Positions 14,630 to 21,379 of a DNA stretch of 22,416 nucleotides are shown here, piece after piece (within the stretch, counting starts at the first letter, position 1; each line of letters opens with the position of its first letter). The stretch lies in NCBI GenBank assembly GCA_018712125.1, contig DVHM01000032.1, forward strand, positions 1 through 22,416. Direction: 5' to 3'. The notes under the pieces are model-generated. The model was not told the origin of the DNA. It did not search any database and saw only the letters and a program-made list of their open reading frames with translations. This DNA is from Pullilachnospira_A gallistercoris. GTDB taxonomy: Bacteria > Bacillota > Clostridia > Lachnospirales > Lachnospiraceae. Made by a program: the position numbers and the translations under genes.

Positions 14630-15389
14630 AAAAGCAAACCACCTCTTTATCTTTCATGTATCTCGCCCAGGCGTCGGAGGGCTGCACGTCGGTTACTACC
14701 ATGTCGATATCCTCCGCCCCGCAGATCCGGGAAAATCCAATCTGGTCAAATTTTGTATAGTCTACCGCCAGAATTCTCCGGGTGGCATTTTTTAACATCG
14801 TCTGCTTGACCTGAGAAAACATGTCGTTGATGTCCGTCAGTCCCTTATCCATATCAAATCCCTTGCAGGAGATAATCGCCTTGTCCGCGTGAAAGGATTC
14901 GATGCCGGCGATAGCTTTCGGCCCCACCAGCGCATATTTTTCCGCCTGAAGGATTCCCCCTGTGGAGATCACTTCCCAGTCGCTGTCCTCCGCGCACTCC
15001 ACCAGCACCTCCAGGGAGTTGGTAATGATCGTGAGATCCTTTTTCCCCTCCGACCGCAGCGCCTTAACGATGGAGAGCGCCGTGGTGGAAGGATCCAGCA
15101 GAATGTGATCCCCGTCCCGGATAATCTCCGAGAGAATGTCGCCGATAACCCGCTTCCCCAGCATATTGCGCTTCTTGCGGTCCTTGAAGGGCATCTCCGC
15201 CCCCACGTCCTCCTTCAGGACAGCCCCGCCGTAGCTCTTGGTTACCAGATCATCCTTCTCAAATTTATCCAGATCCCGGCGGATGGTCTCCTCGGACACG
15301 GAAAATTTGCGGCTCAGCTCACTGACCACCACGCGCTTTTCCCTGTGCAGTTGTTCCAGTATCAGTTTTCTGCGCTCAATCGCCAGCAT
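14592..15389 (-). CDS. DeoR-family transcriptional regulator, 265 aa
   Basis: The N-terminal helix-turn-helix is classic DeoR: RRKLILEQLHREKRVVVSEL, then SEETIRRDLDKFEK and the turn YGGAVL. The C-terminal sugar-phosphate sensing domain has LLDPSTTALSIVKAL, TIITNSLEV and STGGIL. Length is normal. The start has AAAGGAGGC six bases upstream. It follows the PduT-like gene after a 257-bp gap and overlaps the ParA gene by 38 bases. DeoR proteins often sense a phosphorylated sugar intermediate. In a fucose or rhamnose BMC locus this could be a deoxysugar phosphate, which is inference. It probably controls this operon. Confidence 0.93.
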   Translation of the reverse strand: MLAIERRKLILEQLHREKRVVVSELSRKFSVSEETIRRDLDKFEKDDLVTKSYGGAVLKEDVGAEMPFKDRKKRNMLGKRVIGDILSEIIRDGDHILLDPSTTALSIVKALRSEGKKDLTIITNSLEVLVECAEDSDWEVISTGGILQAEKYALVGPKAIAGIESFHADKAIISCKGFDMDKGLTDINDMFSQVKQTMLKNATRRILAVDYTKFDQIGFSRICGAEDIDMVVTDVQPSDAWARYMKDKEVVCFYGDEDQRYRICQ

Positions 15390-15646
15390 ATCTGCCTCCT
15401 TTCTCCCGTCCCGGCATCCCCGGATCCGTCGGATATTCTTTCTTCTCTGTTATACTGCAGTTCTGCGTATTTCGGTCGCTTTTTTCTCTGATGTTCCGAA
15501 CACGATTGCGATGCTGCGGAGGAGAGACGCAAACATCGTGGAAGCCTCTGCTGAACATGATGTTTGTCCCCGGCGGCCCTCCGGCGCGCTCTGTATCGCA
15601 ATGTGAGGAAAACAGAGGAAAAGCGGCCGCGTGTACAACTGCAGAA
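15390..15646 (-). promoter_or_regulatory. Gap upstream of the DeoR gene with an imperfect hairpin
   Basis: No gene is convincing in this 257-bp gap. A stem pairs CACGAT-TGCG (15501-15510) with CGCA and ATCGTG (15528-15540) across a three-base bulge; neither side is followed by a T-run. A TATAAC string (minus strand, around 15450) could be a -10 box but has no good -35. The gap may hold a separate promoter or operator for the deoR-parA group. Confidence 0.35.
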
Positions 15647-16195
15647 TTACAGAATCGTTTTACAGATCTGCGCGTCCGGATGGGCGATAACCGAAGAATC
15701 CAGAAACATCCCCTTCTCTCCCACCGACTCCGTCGCCGCGGCGATAGCCGCCTCGCAGGCCGCCACCTCTCCGGTGATCAGCAGATAGGATTTCCCGCAC
15801 ATTCCCTTGGCGATCCGAAGCTCAATCAGCTGCACGATCGCCGTCTTCGCCGCGATATCCGCCGCCACAATAATGGAGGCCGCGTCGTAGGTCTCCAGGA
15901 TTCCCAGGGCGCTCACATCCTCCACCTGGCTGGTTCCGTAGATGGCCGGGAAAATGGAGGGGTCCGGATTTCCCAGCACAAAATCGTCGATCAGTTCCTC
16001 AGGACGGGTTGCTCTGGCCCGCTCCACCGCGGCCCGCACCGCGCTCAGATCTCCGGCGATAATTGCCACATATTTTCCGGGGCAGACTGTCTGGGCCTCC
16101 AGGATCTCCACGTCCGAAGTCTTGACCATCTGATCCGCGGCGGTAATCCCCGCGGACACGGTTTTAAATTCAATCATTCCGATTGCTTTTTGCAT
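15647..16195 (-). CDS. pduT: PduT-like tandem-domain (BMC-T) shell protein with Fe-S site, 182 aa
   Basis: Two BMC domains lie in tandem, the first opening AIGMIEFKTVSAGITAADQM and the second ALGILETYDAASIIVAADIA. Such proteins form trimers that look like hexagons in the shell facet. Cys38 in QTVCPGKYV sits where PduT holds a [4Fe-4S] cluster at the trimer axis, so the pore probably carries electrons rather than metabolites. Length fits PduT. The start has GCGAGGAGGAA upstream and lies 18 bases after the PduS-like stop. PduS and PduT interact in propanediol compartments, and their adjacency here supports an electron path across the shell. Confidence 0.93.
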   Translation of the reverse strand: MQKAIGMIEFKTVSAGITAADQMVKTSDVEILEAQTVCPGKYVAIIAGDLSAVRAAVERARATRPEELIDDFVLGNPDPSIFPAIYGTSQVEDVSALGILETYDAASIIVAADIAAKTAIVQLIELRIAKGMCGKSYLLITGEVAACEAAIAAATESVGEKGMFLDSSVIAHPDAQICKTIL

Positions 16196-16213
16196 GTTCT
16201 TCCTCCTCGCACT

Positions 16214-17557
16214 CTATCCTCTCAAGGCCTTCTGCGGTCCGATAACCAGATACCGGTCGCTCACTTCCAGCACTCTGCCGGAGACCGGCGCGTGAATATT
16301 CACGGAAAGTCCCTGGGCGGCCTTTGCCACCACGTCCCCCTCTGACACCGTATCGCCCACGGAAACCGCGGCCACAGCCGGGGCTCCGATGTGCTGGCTC
16401 AGAAGGATCTTTACGGTCTTTGCCGGCCGGACAGTGTCATCCAGCGGCGCCGGCACATTGTACTTCGCCAGACCCAGACGGTTTTCCAGACGCTCCTCCG
16501 GCACCCGGCGATAGGCCCGGGACGGCTGAACGGGAGCCGCCTTGCGCTCCGGCGCCTTGACGCCGGCCTTCCTCAACCCGTTCTTGTACTCGGTAATCAT
16601 GCTCCGCGGCGCCAGTCCCTGGGGACAGCTGTAGAGTTCGCAGAGGCCGCAGGAGCAGCAGAACATGGTGTCCAGAAACGGTTCCAGATCCCGGAAATCC
16701 CGGTTTGCAGCCGCCCGCATAAACAGATGGGGCCGGATCGGATGTCCGAGATTGTACCGGGGACACAGATCCGTACAGGTCTGACACTGACAGCAGATGC
16801 TGGCTGCCCGGGCCACGTCGATGGAAAATCTGCTCTGCTTTTTCAGCACCAGCGGATGATTCCCGGACAGCACGATAATGGCGTTGGTGGTCTTCGTCAC
16901 CGGCTGGTCCGGCTGACCGAAATTGCCCATCATAGGACCGCCCAGCAGATATACCGGGTCATCCACCGTAACCGCGCCGGCCATGGCCGTTACCTCGCCG
17001 ATGGAAATCCCCACCGGCACCCGCACGGTAACCGGATGTTCCACCTCGCCCACAACCGTCACATATTTTTCCGTGACCGGCCGCTGTTCCCACACCGCCC
17101 GGTACACATTCCAGAGGGTTTCCACGTTAAAGACCGCCACACCGCACTCGATGGGCAGTCCCCCCGGGCGCACCACTCTGCCGGTGGCCTCATAGATCAG
17201 CACCACCTCGTCCCCCATGGGGTAAGCTCCCGGAAGCTCATGAATCCGCATGCCCGGGAACTCGTCTATATATTGATGTAAGGCAGCAATCGTGCCCTTG
17301 TATTCCTTCTTGATTCCGATGATCATCTCTTTGGCCCCGACAGTCTCGCCGATCAGGGCAAAGGCCTGCATGATTTCACGGGCGTGGGTCCCTAAAAGCT
17401 GCCGATGAAGCTTCAGCAGCGGCTCGCACTCCGCGCAGTTCATCAGAATGGTATCGGCCTTATCCGAGAGCTTGCCGTAAGTGGGAAATCCCGCGCCGCC
17501 AGCTCCGACAATGCCGCTCTCTCTCAAAATTTCACTCAGTCTGGCAATTTCCATCAT
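16214..17557 (-). CDS. pduS: PduS/RnfC-like NADH-oxidising flavin and Fe-S protein, 447 aa
   Basis: The N-terminal Rossmann-like part has GAGGAGFPTYGK (18-29) and MNCAECEP, the FMN and NADH binding signatures shared with RnfC. A soluble-ligand-binding region follows. Two [4Fe-4S] motifs come next: Cys255, 258, 261, 265, and Cys300, 303, 306, 311, the second with one extra residue before the last Cys. The C-terminus ends in a lipoyl-like barrel (VNIHAPVSGRV). The start is ATGATG three bases after the vertex protein stop. It would reoxidise or reduce cofactor inside the compartment and pass electrons to the PduT-like shell protein encoded next. Confidence 0.93.
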   Translation of the reverse strand: MMEIARLSEILRESGIVGAGGAGFPTYGKLSDKADTILMNCAECEPLLKLHRQLLGTHAREIMQAFALIGETVGAKEMIIGIKKEYKGTIAALHQYIDEFPGMRIHELPGAYPMGDEVVLIYEATGRVVRPGGLPIECGVAVFNVETLWNVYRAVWEQRPVTEKYVTVVGEVEHPVTVRVPVGISIGEVTAMAGAVTVDDPVYLLGGPMMGNFGQPDQPVTKTTNAIIVLSGNHPLVLKKQSRFSIDVARAASICCQCQTCTDLCPRYNLGHPIRPHLFMRAAANRDFRDLEPFLDTMFCCSCGLCELYSCPQGLAPRSMITEYKNGLRKAGVKAPERKAAPVQPSRAYRRVPEERLENRLGLAKYNVPAPLDDTVRPAKTVKILLSQHIGAPAVAAVSVGDTVSEGDVVAKAAQGLSVNIHAPVSGRVLEVSDRYLVIGPQKALRG

Positions 17558-17560
17558 CGT

Positions 17561-17851
17561 CTAGTCCAACTTTCCGATATAATCCACAATTCCCACGATG
17601 GCAGCGTCCACAGGCGCCTCCGGCACACCGCATCCGATGCGGGCCGCGCTTCCCTGGGCCACCAGCACATACTCGCCGATTCCGGCTCCGATATTGTCGA
17701 TGGCGATGATCTGCTCATACTCGCCTTTCAGGCTGCCGCCGGGCTCGCCTCCCTTTACGGCAACCGGCTCGACGATCATGAGCTTGCTGCCCACCAGATT
17801 ATCCTGCTTGCGGGTCGAAACGATACTCCCTGTCACTTTTCCAACAATCAT
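17561..17851 (-). CDS. EutN/CcmL-type pentameric vertex protein (BMC-P), 96 aa
   Basis: The protein has the BMC-P pattern MIVGKVTGSIVSTRKQDNLV, then KLMIVEPV, IIAIDNIGAGIGEYVLVAQG and DAAIVGIVDYI. Such pentamers close the twelve corners of the polyhedral shell. Length is typical. The start has AATGAGGAAAG upstream, nine bases after the PduL stop. One copy is seen here; other BMC-P genes, if any, would be outside. Confidence 0.95.
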   Translation of the reverse strand: MIVGKVTGSIVSTRKQDNLVGSKLMIVEPVAVKGGEPGGSLKGEYEQIIAIDNIGAGIGEYVLVAQGSAARIGCGVPEAPVDAAIVGIVDYIGKLD

Positions 17852-17860
17852 GTTCTTTCC

Positions 17861-18514
17861 TCATTTCACAATGGCCACTCTGTCGCCGCACTTGATCTCG
17901 CTGGCGTTGGCCTCGTCTGTGTCGATATGCATTTCCAGGGTAAAACTCTCGTCCACACGGATCTTTACCTTGTCAAAGGTGGTCCCCCTCTCGTTGTCCA
18001 CCCTCACGCTCACATAATCCCCGTCGTGTACGCCGCATGCGGCCGCGTCCGCCGGAGACATATGAATGTGTCTCGCCGCCACAATACAGCCCTCTTTGCA
18101 GTAGATCGCTCCCTTCGGTCCCACAATGGCGATGGGCGCGCTGCCGGCCGTATCTCCGGACTCTCTCACCGGGACGTTGATTCCCAGCTTTCTCGCGTCT
18201 GTGCTGCTGATCTCCACCTGGGTGGCTTTTCTGACCGGTCCCAGAACCCGGACGTTCTCAATCGCCCGCAGCTTCAGGCCCACAATCGTGCAGCACTCGT
18301 TGGAGGCAAACTGTCCCCCCATGAGCTCCTTCTTCTTTGTCAGCTGATACCCCGGTCCAAACAGGGTCTCCACATCCTCCTGGGTCAGATGGATATGGCG
18401 GGCGCTGACGCCCACAGGAACAAGAAAACCGTCTCCCTTGCTCTTCTCTCTCTGAAGCGTATCCACAACAATACGCGTAATTTCCTCAATCTGATTCTTT
18501 TCCACTGGCTTCAC
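17861..18514 (-). CDS. pduL: PduL phosphotransacylase, 217 aa
   Basis: PduL converts acyl-CoA (propionyl-CoA in propanediol compartments) and phosphate to acyl-phosphate, recycling CoA inside the shell. Two beta-barrel halves each carry the zinc-binding His pair: VSARHIHLTQ (His40, His42) and AARHIHMSPADA (His149, His151). Residues 7-24 (NQIEEITRIVVDTLQREK) look like an amphipathic helix, the usual shell-targeting tail of PduL. The first start is a GTG at 18514, but AGGTGA sits better before a second in-frame GTG at 18505, so the protein may be three residues shorter. A structured 130-base gap separates it from the shell gene upstream. Confidence 0.95.
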   Translation of the reverse strand: MKPVEKNQIEEITRIVVDTLQREKSKGDGFLVPVGVSARHIHLTQEDVETLFGPGYQLTKKKELMGGQFASNECCTIVGLKLRAIENVRVLGPVRKATQVEISSTDARKLGINVPVRESGDTAGSAPIAIVGPKGAIYCKEGCIVAARHIHMSPADAAACGVHDGDYVSVRVDNERGTTFDKVKIRVDESFTLEMHIDTDEANASEIKCGDRVAIVK

Positions 18515-18545
18515 CTGTCCTTGCGTCGGTTATGTGGGGAAATGC

Positions 18546-18596
18546 GGCGGCGAAAGGTTCTCCCGGCCAGGCCGGGCGCAGCGTCCCTCCGCCGCC
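18546..18596 (-). other. Nested inverted repeats between shell gene and pduL
   Basis: The outer arms GGCGGCG (18546-18552) and CGCCGCC (18590-18596) enclose a very G+C-rich inner palindrome, CCCGGCC-A-GGCCGGG (18562-18576). There is no T-run after it, so it is probably not a simple terminator. It may protect the 3' end of the abundant shell mRNA or reduce read-through to the enzyme genes. Confidence 0.5.
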
Positions 18597-18644
18597 TCCC
18601 TCATTGACTTTTCTGCAGAAAACTCAATCCTTCGTACTTATGTA

Positions 18645-18923
18645 CTATTTGATCTTCGGAAGAATTCCCTCCACATCCGTGTGCGGTCTCGGAATTACAT
18701 GCTGAGCTACCAGCTCGCCGAGTCTTTCTGCGTTTGCGGCGCCTGCTTCCACAGCGGACTTCACTGCTCCCACGTCTCCGCGAACCATAACGGTTACCAG
18801 TCCGGAACCGATCTTCTCCGTTCCCACCAGCGTAACGTTTGCCGCCTTGCACATGGTATCCGCAGCCTCAATCGCCGCTACCAGTCCTCTGGTTTCCACC
18901 ATTCCCAATGCTTCCTGTGCCAT
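18645..18923 (-). CDS. BMC-H hexameric shell protein (PduA/EutM-like), 92 aa
   Basis: This is a single BMC domain: EALGMVETRGLVAAIEAADT, then the canonical pore loop EKIGSGLVTVMVRGDVGAV, ending HVIPRPHTDVEGILPKIK. The ATG at 18923 is chosen because AAAGGAGG lies eight bases upstream; the frame extends to 18965 but that start has no binding site. It is a close paralogue of the protein at 19370-19654, with about 13 differences in the first 88 residues by eye. It is probably a bulk facet tile with a small-metabolite pore. Confidence 0.96.
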   Translation of the reverse strand: MAQEALGMVETRGLVAAIEAADTMCKAANVTLVGTEKIGSGLVTVMVRGDVGAVKSAVEAGAANAERLGELVAQHVIPRPHTDVEGILPKIK

Positions 18924-18931
18924 AATCTTTT

Positions 18932-18939
18932 CCTCCTTT
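18932..18939 (-). promoter_or_regulatory. Ribosome binding site that fixes the BMC-H start
   Basis: A perfect AAAGGAGG lies eight bases before the ATG at 18923. It excludes the longer in-frame start at 18965. Its strength fits a highly expressed shell protein. Confidence 0.8.
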
Positions 18940-19055
18940 GGCTTCATTTGATTTTCATTGTACAATAAAATTTATATTTTCTGCCCCCGCCCCGATAAAA
19001 TCTCGAGGCGGTTCGCAGTTGCTGCCAGAAATATCCGCAGCTTCTCCGGCGTCCT

Positions 19056-19364
19056 TTACTGTTCTTTCTTCTTTGCCAGACGCTTTGCGCTTCTGGCCAC
19101 CATCTTGCGGGTCTCCTCGCAGGGAGCCGCGATCACGCCGCTGGCCGCCAGGATGTGATGGCATTCCTGCGCGGTGGAAGCCGCAGCCTCCACCGCCGCC
19201 TTCACATCGGCCACATCTCCCTCCACGATAACCGTGACGAGACGTCCTCCCAGCTTGCGTTCCCAGGTAACCAGGCTCACTTCCGCGGCCTTGCACATGG
19301 CGTCCAGGCAATCCACCGCGGCAACCACGCCGGAAACTTCAATCAGTCCGTACGACGTACCCAT
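19056..19364 (-). CDS. BMC-H shell protein with variant pore loop, 102 aa
   Basis: This single BMC domain (YGLIEVSGVVAAVDCLDAMC) differs from its two neighbours where the hexamer pore forms. It reads WERKLGGRLVTVIVEGD in place of TEKIGSGLVTVMVRGD, with one extra residue and an Arg near the pore position. The C-terminal half also differs: ECHHILAASGVIAAPCEETR, then a basic tail ending KRLAKKKEQ. The start follows the previous stop by five bases without a strong binding site, suggesting coupled translation. A 132-base gap, A+T-rich near its end, separates it from the next shell gene. Confidence 0.93.
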   Translation of the reverse strand: MGTSYGLIEVSGVVAAVDCLDAMCKAAEVSLVTWERKLGGRLVTVIVEGDVADVKAAVEAAASTAQECHHILAASGVIAAPCEETRKMVARSAKRLAKKKEQ

Positions 19365-19369
19365 AAGCC

Positions 19370-19654
19370 TTACGCCTGGGGGAATCCCGGAAGAATCTTC
19401 TCCACATCATTGTGGGGTCTCGGGATCACATGCTGGGCTACCAGCTCGCCAAGGCGGCTTGCCGCTGCCGCTCCGGCCTCCACTGCTGCCTTTACCGCTC
19501 CCACGTCTCCGCGAACCATAACGGTTACCAGTCCGGAGCCGATCTTCTCTGTTCCCACCAGGGAAACCTCAGCGGCTTTGGTCATCGCATCCGCCGCCTC
19601 GATGGAGGCTGTCAGACCTCTTGTCTCTATCATTCCCAATGCTTCCTGTGACAT
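19370..19654 (-). CDS. BMC-H hexameric shell protein (PduA/EutM-like), 94 aa
   Basis: The protein has the canonical BMC-H sequence EALGMIETRGLTASIEAADA, pore loop EKIGSGLVTVMVRGD and tail HVIPRPHNDVEKILPG. The ATG at 19654 is preceded by GTGAGGA; the in-frame extension up to 19783 reads through the end of the previous gene and is not shell-like, so I left it out. It is a near duplicate of 18645-18923, so the pair probably arose by tandem duplication, with the variant-pore gene between them. Confidence 0.96.
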   Translation of the reverse strand: MSQEALGMIETRGLTASIEAADAMTKAAEVSLVGTEKIGSGLVTVMVRGDVGAVKAAVEAGAAAASRLGELVAQHVIPRPHNDVEKILPGFPQA

Positions 19655-19744
19655 ATTTTCCTCACTTTCCGCCGTCTCTGCGGCTGTATATTTTTTGCAT
19701 TTTACTATTTCTGCTCTCTCGTCTCCAGAGCTTCTGTCTCCGGG

Positions 19745-19773
19745 ATTCTCACCCGCTTGACAAAAACGGTCAA
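19745..19773 (-). promoter_or_regulatory. Possible internal promoter before the main BMC-H gene
   Basis: The minus strand reads TTGACC (19773-19768), 17 bases, then GAGAAT (19750-19745): five of six and four of six consensus matches. It begins at the stop of the upstream shell gene, about 90 bases before the next start. Extra transcription here could supply more of the bulk shell protein. It is a sequence match only. Confidence 0.3.
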
Positions 19774-20087
19774 TCCACATCAAAAGCGCAGATTCCCAGC
19801 ATTTTCAGTGTGTGCTGTGTGGGTCGTGGGATCACATGGCTGACCACCACACCCGTCGTGGCCTCCGCCACCTGACGGCCCGCTTCCACCGCCGCCGTCA
19901 CATCCTCCACGCTGCCCCGGAACTTGATCGTCACCAGAAGGGGCACCGGAAGGGAATCCGCGTTGGCGGGCTTGTTCTTATCGAAGGGCTCCAGCGTCAC
20001 ATTCGCCGCCTTGCACCCGGCATCCGCCGCCAGAAACGCGCACACCAGACCGTATACTTCCAGTATTCCTACTGCTCTCTCATCCAT
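19770..20087 (-). CDS. BMC-domain shell protein with divergent, longer pore region, 105 aa
   Basis: The BMC fold is recognisable from AVGILEVYGLVCAFLAADAG, FRGSVEDVTAAVEAGRQVAE and the tail SHVIPRPTQHTLKMLG. The segment between strands that normally holds EKIGSG is replaced by a longer EPFDKNKPANADSLPVPLL, so the pore must differ in size and charge. The start has AGAGAGGAG upstream, 33 bases after the alcohol dehydrogenase stop. It is the first of four consecutive single-domain shell genes. Which molecule its pore passes cannot be told from sequence. Confidence 0.9.
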   Translation of the reverse strand: MDERAVGILEVYGLVCAFLAADAGCKAANVTLEPFDKNKPANADSLPVPLLVTIKFRGSVEDVTAAVEAGRQVAEATTGVVVSHVIPRPTQHTLKMLGICAFDVD

Positions 20088-20120
20088 CCTGTCGGCTCCT
20101 CTCTGATCCGCCGGCTGTCA

Positions 20121-21329
20121 TCAGTCCGGCATTACCGCGATCTTCAGACCGGTCATGGCCAGATTCTTCCGATAAGCCTCGTTGATCTGGCTCAGCGGAT
20201 ACTTGTCGGTAATCAGTTCCTTCATGGGCAGCCCGATGGCGTTCGCGCTCTTTAAGAAGGCGAAGGTCGTCGCGTAGTCGCGAAGGGTGTATACCCAGCT
20301 TCCCACCGTGGTAATCTCCTTGGAGCAGATATCGAAGTGGGGATTGATGGTAGCGTCTCCGCCGTTGATGAAGAATCCCAGCTCGCAGAGTCCGCCGCCG
20401 TTGCGGATGAACTTGTAAATATTGGAATGTCCCGCGGGAGATCCGGTACACTGGAAGGCGAAGTCCGCCAGATGGCCGCCAAACTGGGCCTCGATGGCCT
20501 TCGCCATCTCCTCGGCTCCCTTGTAATCCTTGAAGTTTACGCTTCCGGTAGCTCCCATCTTCCTGGCAAATTCCAGTCTGCCCTCGTTTCCGTCCACCGC
20601 GATGATCTCTGCGATGCCCATGGTCTTTAACACCGCGATGCAGATCAGGCCGATGGGGCCGCATCCCTGAACCACTACCCGGCTGTTAAACCGGAGAATG
20701 CCGGTGGATTTTGCCCGCTCCACCGCGTGTACCAGAACCGCACAGGGCTCGATGAGGATACGGGAATCCAGATCCAGATCGCTCACGTTGAAGAACGTGG
20801 AGCCTCCGCGGATCAGTATGTAATCGGCAAACCAGCCGTTCAGATGCACATCGTCATCGGGAAGCAGTCCGTACACATCGGCGCCGCCCACATTCTGCTT
20901 GTTCAGATCGAACATCGTGATGTCGGGATTGTCCTTGAAGATCATGCAGGTTACCACCTTGTCGCCCAGCTTTACGCTGTTGCCGGCGCTGTCCACCTTC
21001 ACGTTCTTTCCCATCTTCACGATCTCGCCGGTTCCCTCATGTCCCAGGGCAACCGGAATCAGTCCGAAGGGATCTCTCTTGAACTCGTGAGCGTCGGTTC
21101 CGCAGATTCCGCACCCCTCCACCTTCACGAGGATATCGTCGTCCCCCACTTCCGGCATGGGGAATTCCTTGATTTCAAAATGTTCCAGGGAAGTCAGCAT
21201 TGCCACATGGGCCGTCTTCGGAATCGAGCCGCCCGCAGCGGAGGATGCGCTTCCGGAAGCGGATGTTCCCGACAGATTGTTGAGCACCTGTCTCACAATG
21301 GCTTCCACCTGATTTTCATTCATTTCCAT
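20121..21329 (-). CDS. Zinc-dependent alcohol dehydrogenase (MDR family) with BMC targeting peptide, 402 aa
   Basis: The enzyme would reduce the compartment's aldehyde to alcohol and regenerate NAD+. Residues 3-19 (MNENQVEAIVRQVLNNL) form a likely amphipathic helix followed by a Gly/Ser/Ala linker (to about residue 35), the usual encapsulation tail. The catalytic zinc site has Cys76 in GICGTD, His97-Glu98 in GHEGTG and the EP of LIEPCAVLVHA. The Rossmann motif is GCGPIGL, with Asp246 after beta-2 favouring NAD. The structural-zinc Cys cluster of most relatives is absent; a longer loop (about 128-160, through FKDNPDITMF) takes its place. The start has AGGAAAGGAAA upstream, 50 bases after the aldehyde dehydrogenase stop. 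Confidence 0.93.
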   Translation of the reverse strand: MEMNENQVEAIVRQVLNNLSGTSASGSASSAAGGSIPKTAHVAMLTSLEHFEIKEFPMPEVGDDDILVKVEGCGICGTDAHEFKRDPFGLIPVALGHEGTGEIVKMGKNVKVDSAGNSVKLGDKVVTCMIFKDNPDITMFDLNKQNVGGADVYGLLPDDDVHLNGWFADYILIRGGSTFFNVSDLDLDSRILIEPCAVLVHAVERAKSTGILRFNSRVVVQGCGPIGLICIAVLKTMGIAEIIAVDGNEGRLEFARKMGATGSVNFKDYKGAEEMAKAIEAQFGGHLADFAFQCTGSPAGHSNIYKFIRNGGGLCELGFFINGGDATINPHFDICSKEITTVGSWVYTLRDYATTFAFLKSANAIGLPMKELITDKYPLSQINEAYRKNLAMTGLKIAVMPD

Positions 21330-21344
21330 TGTCTTTTCCTTTCC

Positions 21345-21362
21345 TGACGCCTGTTGGCGTCA
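21345..21362 (-). other. Small perfect hairpin between the aldehyde and alcohol dehydrogenase genes
   Basis: The arms TGACGCC and GGCGTCA pair perfectly around a four-base loop. There is no T-run; the binding site of the next gene follows directly. It may mark an mRNA processing or stability point rather than a stop. Confidence 0.4.
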
Positions 21363-21379
21363 TAACTTATTCGGCTTCC

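Noticed and set aside
15450..15638. Short minus-strand frames in the gap before deoR
   Set aside because: There is no ribosome binding site, no domain, and the composition is unlike the neighbours.
18940..19055. A TTTATC / TATAAA pair as a promoter in the gap before the second canonical BMC-H gene
   Set aside because: The -35 matches only about three of six bases in an A+T-rich stretch, so I could not separate it from chance.
18645..19654. The similar shell genes as a mobile or repeat element
   Set aside because: The similarity follows the coding sequence of two BMC-H genes and is explained by tandem gene duplication. No terminal repeats are seen.
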